Shown: piece after piece, positions 1 through 5,080 of the stretch
Numbering within the stretch: the first letter of the stretch is position 1
How the letters are laid out: every line of letters begins with the position of its first letter
Made by a program: the position numbers and the translations under genes
Source of the DNA: Lachnospiraceae bacterium
GTDB lineage: Bacteria > Bacillota > Clostridia > Lachnospirales > Anaerotignaceae
Direction of reading: 5' to 3'
DNA length: 5,909 bases
NCBI GenBank assembly: GCA_028695945.1
Contig: JAQVIB010000133.1
Span: 1-5,909, forward strand
Notes under the pieces: generated by a model
Databases searched by the model: none
Told to the model about the DNA's origin: nothing
The model's input: the letters and a program-made list of their open reading frames with translations, nothing else

Positions 1-836
1 TGCAGTACGGCGGATATTCACTTAAAGACTTAAATTTGGTTAAAGGAGGTGCAATACCCAAAGATTGCAGTATTTTGCTTATAAATGCCCCAACTACAGA
101 TATAACGGACAGCGAAATTAAACTTTTAAGCGAATATATGGATAATGGTGGACGTGTGTTTATAACTCTTGCCATTACCTTAGAGAAAATGCCTAATTTG
201 GATTCCATTTTAGCTAATTATGGAATTGCAGACAGCAGAAGAATGATAATTGAAGGTAGTGCGGACTATGTGTATCAGCAAAATCCATACTACATTTCAC
301 CTCAATTAAGTGCTGAACATCCTATTTCCGCACGGTTAAGTGAAACAAAAACAAGTGCATTTGTTCCTTTTTCAGTTGCAATAAATACTTTGGATGTGGT
401 TAGAAGTACAGTTAAGGTTGACCCTTTTGCTACTTCTTCGCCATATTCCTATAGCAAGGCACTGGAACAGATGAGTTCCTATGAGAAAGCAGAGACTGAC
501 CCAGAAGGTCCATTTAACATTGGGGTTACTATAACTGATGTAGATAAGGCAGGAAATGAAGAAGGCGTTAAGCTTGTGGTATTTGGTGCAGAAACAGTTA
601 TGGAAAGTGATATAAATAAAATTGTAAACGGTGGAAATTATGGGGTAGTGATGAATGCATTGGACTGGCTTGTTGGTAATGATACATTATTACGCTCAAA
701 AAGTCTTGGTGCAGAGGATTATTTACAGCTTACACAAAGCAAAGCCATTGTAATTATGTTTGTAAGTGTAATACTTATTCCTCTTAGCATTATAATTGCT
801 GGCATAGTGGTAGTGGTAAGGAGGAGAAACCGATGA
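1..836 (+). CDS. GldG-family ABC transporter auxiliary protein, 3' part (5' end outside window)
   Basis: This reading frame is open to the left edge (first whole codon at 3), so the TTG at 36 is not a real start; about 277 C-terminal residues are visible. Residues 22-51 have the form expected of the GldG/ABC_transp_aux family: a hydrophobic strand (CSILLINAP), then an 'SE-I-LL-EYMDNGGRV' helix-turn, as in proteins that read 'lviagP...ls..E...l..yl.nGGrll'. The NYGI motif near residue 72 and 'HPIS' also fit. The middle is polar and probably extracytoplasmic. A hydrophobic helix of about 25 residues (248-272) followed by RRRNR is a C-terminal membrane anchor with its basic end inside. In this family the gene normally follows an ABC ATPase and an ABC-2 type permease, so those are expected upstream. 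Substrate and role in Firmicutes are unknown; the 'gliding' label comes from Bacteroidetes and should not be carried over. The stop overlaps the next start (ATGA). Confidence 0.85.
   Translation, partial: QYGGYSLKDLNLVKGGAIPKDCSILLINAPTTDITDSEIKLLSEYMDNGGRVFITLAITLEKMPNLDSILANYGIADSRRMIIEGSADYVYQQNPYYISPQLSAEHPISARLSETKTSAFVPFSVAINTLDVVRSTVKVDPFATSSPYSYSKALEQMSSYEKAETDPEGPFNIGVTITDVDKAGNEEGVKLVVFGAETVMESDINKIVNGGNYGVVMNALDWLVGNDTLLRSKSLGAEDYLQLTQSKAIVIMFVSVILIPLSIIIAGIVVVVRRRNR
818..825 (+). promoter_or_regulatory. Ribosome binding site for the 32-codon membrane protein
   Basis: AAGGAGGA lies 7 bases before the ATG at 833, inside the last codons of the GldG-like gene. It is a near-perfect Shine-Dalgarno at normal spacing and is the main reason for accepting the short frame that follows as a real gene. 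Confidence 0.75.
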
Positions 837-931
837 GTATTATGTTTTTGGGAATGATGGTGGTTGGAGTTATTGCTGTAATCTTGGTAATTGCAGTAGG
901 TTTGGCAGTAACAGGAGGTAAAAACAAATGA
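833..931 (+). CDS. Small single-pass membrane protein, 32 aa, unknown function
   Basis: A short frame between the GldG-like and DUF4340 genes. It begins MSIMFLGMMVVGVIAV and ends in GGKNK. Residues 4-27 are almost wholly hydrophobic (V, I, L, G, A, M), which predicts one transmembrane helix, with a short basic C-terminal tail. Support for it being a gene: its ATG overlaps the upstream stop as ATGA, its own stop overlaps the downstream ATG as ATGA, and a strong AAGGAGGA sits 7 bases upstream. The frame thus fills exactly the 91 bases between two operon genes and would couple their translation. I do not recognise a family. By position it could be a small subunit or stabiliser of the neighbouring ABC-type complex (inference). 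Alternatively it may be only a translational bridge. It is too short for most gene callers. Confidence 0.65.
   Translation: MSIMFLGMMVVGVIAVILVIAVGLAVTGGKNK
913..919 (+). promoter_or_regulatory. Ribosome binding site for the DUF4340 gene
   Basis: AGGAGGT lies 8 bases before the ATG at 928, and is encoded within the end of the 32-codon gene. It fixes the start of the DUF4340 protein at 928, immediately ahead of its membrane anchor. Confidence 0.75.
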
Positions 932-2268
932 GCAGTCAGAAGCGAAATTTGATATTAGGTATCTTAGCCATTATTGTGCTTGGAGGCGTTTGTGCAGTAA
1001 TGAACATTCCAAAGAGTAGTAAGGCAGGTGATACTAAAAATGTAGAGGGAAGCTATATAAGCTATAACCCACAGTTAAAGGTATCATCACTAACAATTAC
1101 TGCGGATGGAGAGGAAAATACTTTTGTAAAGGACGGCGTTAACTGGGTAATTCAAGGAAAAGAGAAGATTGGACTTGTACAGATTTCCATTGACCAGCTT
1201 ATTGCTTATGCAAAAAATCTTGAGTATACAAAGGTTTTGGCGGATAACCGTGACGGTAGTGCAGAGTTTGGTTTGGATGATGGCAACCACATTGTTATAG
1301 CAGGTGATGATGGCACCATTATTGATATTACCGTTGGCGATAAAACTGTTGATGGTGCAGGGTACTATGTTGTTGCACAGGGTGACAAGCATATTTATCT
1401 TGTGAATTCAGAAACTGGTGCTGCTTTGAAAAAAAGTACTAAAGACTTACGCGACAGATATCCGCAGTACGTGGATTATGATAACAGCACCTATGTTAAG
1501 GTTAAAAAAAGTGACGGCACAGAGTATAGTATAGAGCCTAATCCTAGCGGAGCATTAACAGAAGGGTACGGAGAATACATACTTACAGGGGCATACACCA
1601 ACCCTATGCCCATAATTACGGAAAAATTGAGGGATAGTATTGGTGAACCGTTATATAACATAGTGGCAGTAGAATTTATTGATGACCCACAGGATTTGGC
1701 AACATATGGTTTGGATTCACCGAAGATGGTTATATCTGCCGCCGATGCTAACAAAAATGAATGTGTAATAGAAATTGGCAAGGAGGCAACACCAGAGACG
1801 GTATATGCTAAATTTAGCAACAAGGACTATATTTGCACTGTTAACAAAAAGAATATAGATAAAATTTCCAGTGCAAAACTATTTGATATTATAGGAAAGC
1901 ACCTTGTTACAGAAAGTGCTACGGAGCTTAAGGAAATTAAGGTAGCGGCAGAAGGTGTGGCAGCTGTATTTGTTATTGATTCTGAGAATAACAAGGTTAG
2001 TTTTAATGGAAAGGACATTCCCACAGTAGATTTTTCTGAAGTATACAAACAGATTTCTGCATTAACAGCTGACGGTGAGATTAAGGGTGCTTTTGGTAAT
2101 GAAGAAGTGTTTATAACACTAACAAAGACAGACGGCGAAACAAATACTTTGAGGTTTATGGCATATGATGATAACTATTATGCCGTGGAAGTGAATGGTT
2201 CAGCGGAGTTTTTAGTAGGCAAAAAGGCAATAGAATTGATTATCTATGCAGTAAACAGTTTGAAATAA
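928..2268 (+). CDS. DUF4340 domain-containing membrane-anchored protein
   Basis: A 446-residue protein. Residues 8-26 form one hydrophobic helix after a short basic start (SSQKR), giving a signal anchor, so the remainder is probably outside the membrane. The rest fits DUF4340: a 'KDGVNWVI' strand (68-75), a helix ending 'LEYTKVLAD', then 'FGLDDGNHIVI', an acidic turn 'GDDGT', 'ITVGDKT' and 'YYVVAQGDKHIYLV' (114-159). The same order recurs at 260-310 (YGLDSPKMVIS, CVIEIGKE, VYAKF, YICTVNK) and more loosely at 390-437. The cysteine at 22 is not in a lipobox (preceding residues GGV), so it is not called a lipoprotein. DUF4340 genes commonly sit beside GldG-like ABC auxiliary genes, and here the link is direct, through the overlapping small gene. 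It is last in its operon, followed by a strong terminator. Biochemical role unknown; an extracytoplasmic accessory part of the ABC system is the best inference. Confidence 0.82.
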   Translation: MSSQKRNLILGILAIIVLGGVCAVMNIPKSSKAGDTKNVEGSYISYNPQLKVSSLTITADGEENTFVKDGVNWVIQGKEKIGLVQISIDQLIAYAKNLEYTKVLADNRDGSAEFGLDDGNHIVIAGDDGTIIDITVGDKTVDGAGYYVVAQGDKHIYLVNSETGAALKKSTKDLRDRYPQYVDYDNSTYVKVKKSDGTEYSIEPNPSGALTEGYGEYILTGAYTNPMPIITEKLRDSIGEPLYNIVAVEFIDDPQDLATYGLDSPKMVISAADANKNECVIEIGKEATPETVYAKFSNKDYICTVNKKNIDKISSAKLFDIIGKHLVTESATELKEIKVAAEGVAAVFVIDSENNKVSFNGKDIPTVDFSEVYKQISALTADGEIKGAFGNEEVFITLTKTDGETNTLRFMAYDDNYYAVEVNGSAEFLVGKKAIELIIYAVNSLK

Positions 2269-2271
2269 AAT

Positions 2272-2313
2272 AAAAAGGCAGTATTTCCATTATTCGGGAA
2301 TGCTGCCTTTTTT
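2272..2313 (+). terminator. Strong intrinsic terminator, probably bidirectional
   Basis: The stem pairs AAAAAGGCAGTATTTCC (2272-2288) with GGGAATGCTGCC plus T's (2296-2312), around the 7-base loop 2289-2295. The 12-base core pairs throughout with two G-U pairs and is extended by five A-U pairs. A run of six T's (2308-2313) follows on the plus strand, starting 3 bases after the DUF4340 stop. On the minus strand the same hairpin is followed by TTTTTATTTTATTT, so it can also stop transcripts arriving from cheB. Confidence 0.9.
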
Positions 2314-2350
2314 GGTTAAATGGTGAAACAAGTCCACTTACAATACAAAT

Positions 2351-2384
2351 AAGGGCAGAAGCTGTAAAAACAGGCACTACCCTT
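2351..2384 (-). terminator. Candidate hairpin / weak terminator downstream of cheB
   Basis: Read on the minus strand, AAGGGTAG (2384-2377) pairs fully with CTGCCCTT (2358-2351) with one G-U pair. Inside it, after an internal loop, CTGT and ACAG pair around a TTTT loop. The 3' flank is ATTTGTATTG, T-rich but interrupted, so termination strength is doubtful. It lies about 100 bases past the cheB stop. It could equally be a 3'-end stabilising hairpin ahead of the stronger stem at 2272-2313. Confidence 0.35.
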
Positions 2385-2454
2385 AGTAAATATCAAAATA
2401 ATTTACATTGTTTTTTCAATTTCACAGAAATTAAAACTTTAAATACAGAGCATG

Positions 2455-2479
2455 AAAATTAATTGCATTTATTAATTTT
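2455..2479. repeat. A/T-only inverted repeat just after cheB
   Basis: AAAATTAAT (2455-2463) and ATTAATTTT (2471-2479) are perfect 9-base inverted copies around the loop TGCATTT. The repeat starts 3 bases after the cheB stop on the minus strand. All stem pairs are A-T, so the RNA hairpin would be weak, and chance is a real alternative in DNA this rich in A/T. Confidence 0.4.
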
Positions 2480-2482
2480 ACG

Positions 2483-3670
2483 CTACAGAGTTGATAGGTG
2501 TTTCAGAAGCACTGCAGGAATGTTTTCTGCGGATGCTTCTACATATACGGCACCAATATTGTATGCTACCATTGGCATTCCGTAAACAATACAGGATTCT
2601 TTATTTTGGCCTATTGTGAAGGCTCCGCTTTTACGCATTTTAAGCAAACCATCTGCCCCATCTCTGCCCATTCCCGTCATAATAATACCAACAGACTTAG
2701 TTTTTACATTTTCTGCAACAGATTGGAAAAGAACATCAACAGAGGGGCGGTGACCGCTTACTTTTTCTCCTGGAAATAACTTAACAACGTAGTTTGCACC
2801 TTGTTTTACAACTTTCATTTGATTATCGCCACCAGGGGCAATAAGAGCAAGCCCTTGGTGAATAATATCTCCATCTACAGCTTCACGTACTTCCATTTTA
2901 CAAAGCTTATTAAGTCTATCGGCATACATTTTTGTGAAGCCAGCAGGCATATGCTGAACAATGACTATACCTGGTATGTTTGATGGCAAACCCTTCAATA
3001 CAGTAAGTGTTGCTTCAGTTCCGCCAGTTGATGCACCTATGGCAATAATAGTGGAACTTAAAGCGGAAGTTTTACTTAGGTTTACGGGTAAAACTGGCTT
3101 TGTAGCCGGCGTTGGCACAGGTGTTGACCCAGCAGATGGTGCTGCTGGCACTGGTGCAGGTGTTGACGCCGGCTTTGTTACAGGTGTTGGCACAGGTGCT
3201 GACGCCGGTCTTGTTACAGGTGTTGAAACTGGAGGCACAGACGCCTCATAAGGCTTATTCGTTGATGAAGGTTTTATGGTTGCGTTGCTTGCAATAACAA
3301 TTTTAGAATAAAGCTCAGTGATAAAGGTAGAAATATTCCCCATGGTGGAAAGTTCCGGCTTTTTAACAAAATCTACAGCTCCCGCAGATAATGCATCAAA
3401 AACACTAATATTTAATGCTGAAACTACAACAACTCGAACAGGGCGAGTTGGGATAAATTGCTTCAAAAAATCAATGCCGTTAAGTTTTGGCATTTCAACA
3501 TCAAGTGTTACAACGTCGGGATTTAGTTTTATTATTTTATCTTTTGCATCGAAAGCATCTACTGCAAAGCCGATAATTTCAATATTTTTAAATTCCGAAA
3601 GCTTGTCTGAAATTACTTTTCTAAAAAAGATTGAGTCATCTACAACTAAAACCCGGATTTTTTTTGTCAT
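2483..3670 (-). CDS. cheB: Chemotaxis response regulator / receptor methylesterase CheB
   Basis: CheB removes methyl groups from glutamates of chemoreceptors (and deamidates glutamines) when phosphorylated by CheA, giving adaptation. Residues 1-107 are a receiver domain: acidic pair D11 D12, phosphoacceptor D57 in LDVEMP, S84, and K104 in DFVKKP. Residues about 205-392 are the methylesterase, with catalytic triad S214 (GASTGGT), H240 (VQHMP) and D337 (GMGRDGADG), matching the family's Ser-His-Asp; the GHRPS motif (306-310) is also present. Between them is a long Pro/Ala/Thr/Val linker (about 133-200) built partly from 12-residue repeats. At 395 residues it is longer than usual CheBs (about 350), mainly because of this linker. 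The start is set by GAGAGGTGA (3685-3677), whose last base is 6 bases from the ATG. It is the last gene of the cheA-W-R-B operon, separated from cheR by an unusual 84 bases. All key residues are intact, so it should be active. Confidence 0.96.
   Translation of the reverse strand: MTKKIRVLVVDDSIFFRKVISDKLSEFKNIEIIGFAVDAFDAKDKIIKLNPDVVTLDVEMPKLNGIDFLKQFIPTRPVRVVVVSALNISVFDALSAGAVDFVKKPELSTMGNISTFITELYSKIVIASNATIKPSSTNKPYEASVPPVSTPVTRPASAPVPTPVTKPASTPAPVPAAPSAGSTPVPTPATKPVLPVNLSKTSALSSTIIAIGASTGGTEATLTVLKGLPSNIPGIVIVQHMPAGFTKMYADRLNKLCKMEVREAVDGDIIHQGLALIAPGGDNQMKVVKQGANYVVKLFPGEKVSGHRPSVDVLFQSVAENVKTKSVGIIMTGMGRDGADGLLKMRKSGAFTIGQNKESCIVYGMPMVAYNIGAVYVEASAENIPAVLLKHLSTL
3159..3230 (-). repeat. 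Tandem 36-bp repeat encoding the CheB linker
   Basis: Two adjacent 36-base units, 3159-3194 and 3195-3230, match at 30 of 36 positions by eye. They encode 12-residue units of the form TPVTRPASAPVP / TPVTKPASTPAP in cheB. Decayed partial copies flank them (3103-3130 and 3231-3245, for example TPVPTPATKP). The array keeps the reading frame and lies wholly in the interdomain linker, so copy number change would alter only linker length. Confidence 0.75.
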
Positions 3671-3754
3671 AGTGTTTCACCTCTCTAAGTTTGCACAATA
3701 TAATTCTATGCAAGCTTTGCCTTAACAATGTAAGGATTCATACAATATCGTATG
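3671..3754 (-). promoter_or_regulatory. Structured cheR-cheB gap with weak promoter-like pair
   Basis: 84 bases, compared with 14 and 17 at the other junctions of this operon. Small inverted repeats follow one another: CATAC/GTATG (3739-3754, 6-base loop), CCTTA/TAAGG (3720-3735, 6-base loop), GCAA/TTGC (3710-3720) and TTGCA/TGCAA (3691-3713); the last two share TGCAA and cannot both form. On the minus strand TATATT (3702-3697) lies 17 bases after TTAAGG (3725-3720). The -10 is good and the -35 poor, so an internal cheB promoter is possible but weak. The cheB ribosome binding site is at 3685-3677. Whether any of this regulates cheB is inference. Confidence 0.3.
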
Positions 3755-4564
3755 TTAAAGCTTTCTATAGGTTGCCGGCATAAGATATTTGTACGGTGTT
3801 GTTGCCTTATTAAGTGCCTCAGAATGACCAATTAGAAGGTATCCGCCGCTACTTGTTGCATCATAAAAACGGTTAACAAGTGCATCTTTTGTTGGTTGGT
3901 CAAAATATATCATTACGTTACGGCAAAATATAACATCGAATTGCAGTTTAAATTTTATAGGATCCATAAGGTTAAAGGTTTTAAAAATAACATTAGATTT
4001 AAGCCCAGGAACTACTTCATATCTTCCGTCTGGTAATTTTTTAAAATATTTTGTTACCCAAGCTGTTGGCATATCCTTTAAGGATTCTGCTGGATAAATA
4101 CCAGTTTGAGCCTGTATAAGAACGTTTTGAGATATGTCTGTGGCTAAAACACGGGTATCCCACTTAGAAGCCTCAGCACCCAAAAACTCTTTCATAATAA
4201 TTGAAATAGTATATGGCTCTTGTCCTGTGGAACAACCAGCACTCCACACACTTAACACCTTGTTTTTCTTATTTTGAACAAGGTGTGGAAGTATGGTATC
4301 TCTGAAATAATCAAAGTGCATTTTTTCTCTCATAAAGAAGGTATAGTTTGTTGTAAGCTTATTAAGCATAACGTCAATATCATTCTTGCTAGCTTTAGAA
4401 AGAATAAAATCCACGTAATCTGAAAAATTGGTAAACCCCATTGAAACTAAGGTAGAACCAAGACGTCCTTCAATAAGCTGCTTCTTTTTTGAGAGATTTA
4501 TACCGAAATTTTTATGAATATAGGTATAAAGTCGGACAAAATCTTTTTCTGTTAAAGTCATCAT
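3755..4564 (-). CDS. cheR: Chemoreceptor glutamate methyltransferase CheR
   Basis: CheR uses S-adenosylmethionine to methylate glutamates on chemoreceptors in the cytoplasm, opposing CheB. The 269 residues are the usual length. Residues 1-70 are the helical N-terminal domain; then come TTNYTFFMRE (71-80, family form TTN.T.FFRE with the SAM-contacting Arg), the SAM loop SAGCSTGQEPY (108-118), ATDIS (141-145, acidic residue for the ribose), FCRNVMIYF (213-221) and LLIGHSEAL (243-251). The stretch about 160-195 is short and lacks the Gly-rich insertion that binds a receptor C-terminal pentapeptide in enterobacterial CheR, so a pentapeptide-independent enzyme is likely. Two ATG codons open the frame; the second (4561-4559) is 8 bases from AGGGTG, better spaced than the first at 5, so the protein may start MTLTEKDF. 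It lies 17 bases after cheW and 84 before cheB. All motifs are intact. Confidence 0.96.
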   Translation of the reverse strand: MMTLTEKDFVRLYTYIHKNFGINLSKKKQLIEGRLGSTLVSMGFTNFSDYVDFILSKASKNDIDVMLNKLTTNYTFFMREKMHFDYFRDTILPHLVQNKKNKVLSVWSAGCSTGQEPYTISIIMKEFLGAEASKWDTRVLATDISQNVLIQAQTGIYPAESLKDMPTAWVTKYFKKLPDGRYEVVPGLKSNVIFKTFNLMDPIKFKLQFDVIFCRNVMIYFDQPTKDALVNRFYDATSSGGYLLIGHSEALNKATTPYKYLMPATYRKL

Positions 4565-4569
4565 AGTAT

Positions 4570-4575
4570 CACCCT
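4570..4575 (-). promoter_or_regulatory. Ribosome binding site for cheR that bears on the start choice
   Basis: AGGGTG on the minus strand, in the 17-base cheW-cheR gap. The spacing is 5 bases to the first ATG (4564) and 8 to the second (4561). The second is the more usual distance, so the true protein may be 268 residues. The difference is a single methionine. Confidence 0.5.
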
Positions 4576-4581
4576 AAGTTA

Positions 4582-5064
4582 TTATTTAGAATTTACAAGA
4601 AGTTGGCAATCCATGCAGAAAACAACTGTTCCATCTGCAAGGGTGGACATTCCACTTACAAATTCCTGGCTTTTAGATGGCGGAGGAGTAATCTTATTTT
4701 CAATGTCGAATACCTGCATAACTACATCAACAAGTATTCCTATAGAAATAGAATCTACCTCTAAAATAATAACACAATTTGTTGATGATGGCTCTGCGGC
4801 AGGTTTATTCATACGCAGACGAATATCTATAATAGGTATTATTTGTCCACGAAGGTTTATTATTCCCTGTACATAATCAGGTACACGTGGAAGCTTTGTT
4901 ACGTTATGGTTTGTAATAATTTCAATTACATTATCAATAGGAATACCAAAAACAAGACCGTCCGAAATGAAGGTTAGATATTTTTTGGAGTTATCATTTG
5001 CGTCTCTTAATGCATCTATATCAAACTCATTTTTATCCATTTCATCATATACTTCGTTTGTCAT
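4582..5064 (-). CDS. cheW: Chemotaxis coupling protein CheW
   Basis: CheW is the cytoplasmic adaptor that joins CheA to chemoreceptors in the signalling array. The 160 residues begin with an acidic, polar tail (1-26) and continue as one CheW/SH3-like domain (about 27-158). Diagnostic features are 'FGIPIDNVIEII' (39-50, with the conserved Glu 48), 'LPRVPDYVQGIINLRG' ending at 73, and the following 'IIPIIDIRLRM', the hallmark NLRG....P..D.R.R stretch. 'GILVDVV' (109-115) and the final 'CMDCQLL' match the late strands. There is no receiver domain, which separates it from CheV. The start at 5064 is fixed by AAGGAGGA 8 bases upstream, and that site overlaps the cheA stop, giving a 14-base gap and likely translational coupling. 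The 26-residue acidic N-terminal tail is a little longer than in minimal CheWs. Confidence 0.95.
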   Translation of the reverse strand: MTNEVYDEMDKNEFDIDALRDANDNSKKYLTFISDGLVFGIPIDNVIEIITNHNVTKLPRVPDYVQGIINLRGQIIPIIDIRLRMNKPAAEPSSTNCVIILEVDSISIGILVDVVMQVFDIENKITPPPSKSQEFVSGMSTLADGTVVFCMDCQLLVNSK

Positions 5065-5072
5065 AATTAAAA

Positions 5073-5080
5073 TCCTCCTT
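5073..5080 (-). promoter_or_regulatory. Ribosome binding site for cheW overlapping the cheA stop
   Basis: AAGGAGGA on the minus strand; its first two A's are the last two bases of the cheA TAA. The spacing to the cheW ATG is 8 bases. A ribosome ending cheA would sit on this site, which suggests coupled synthesis of the two partner proteins. Confidence 0.75.

Larger units (their letters stand above)
2314..2482. other. Convergent intergenic region, no gene seen
   Basis: 169 bases between the end of the DUF4340 operon terminator and the cheB stop. I see no coding frame with a ribosome binding site on either strand. It is A/T-rich and holds inverted repeats (2351-2384, 2418-2432, 2455-2479), which fits a 3' untranslated region of the minus-strand chemotaxis transcript. 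Confidence 0.6.

Noticed and set aside
41..50. AAAGGAGGT inside the GldG-like gene as a ribosome binding site for another frame
   Set aside because: No ATG, GTG or TTG with a sensible open frame follows at the right distance; it is simply coding sequence for Lys-Gly-Gly.
36..836. TTG at 36 as the start of the GldG-like gene
   Set aside because: The frame is open to the window edge and family sequence begins directly after it; there is no ribosome binding site before 36, and the AAAGGAGG at 41-50 lies after it.
928..1020. Lipoprotein signal in the DUF4340 protein (Cys 22 near the end of the hydrophobic helix)
   Set aside because: The residues before the Cys are G-G-V, which does not fit the L-[AST]-[GAS]-C pattern; a signal anchor explains the sequence better.
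2418..2432. AATTTC-ACA-GAAATT inverted repeat as an operator
   Set aside because: Six-base A/T-heavy arms in A/T-rich DNA are expected by chance, and it lies between two convergent gene ends with no promoter to control.
3159..3230. CRISPR-like or satellite array
   Set aside because: The units are adjacent with no unique spacers, keep the cheB reading frame, and number only about two plus decayed pieces; protein-coding linker repeats explain them.
2961..3251. Plus-strand frame rich in Gly/Val/Thr/Ala opposite cheB
   Set aside because: It is the complement of the repetitive Pro/Ala/Thr linker of cheB, whose domains are unmistakable; the apparent repeats are a mirror of that linker.
3318..3725. 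135-residue plus-strand frame over the cheB receiver domain and upstream gap
   Set aside because: Antisense shadow of a well supported gene, without family resemblance or a convincing ribosome binding site.
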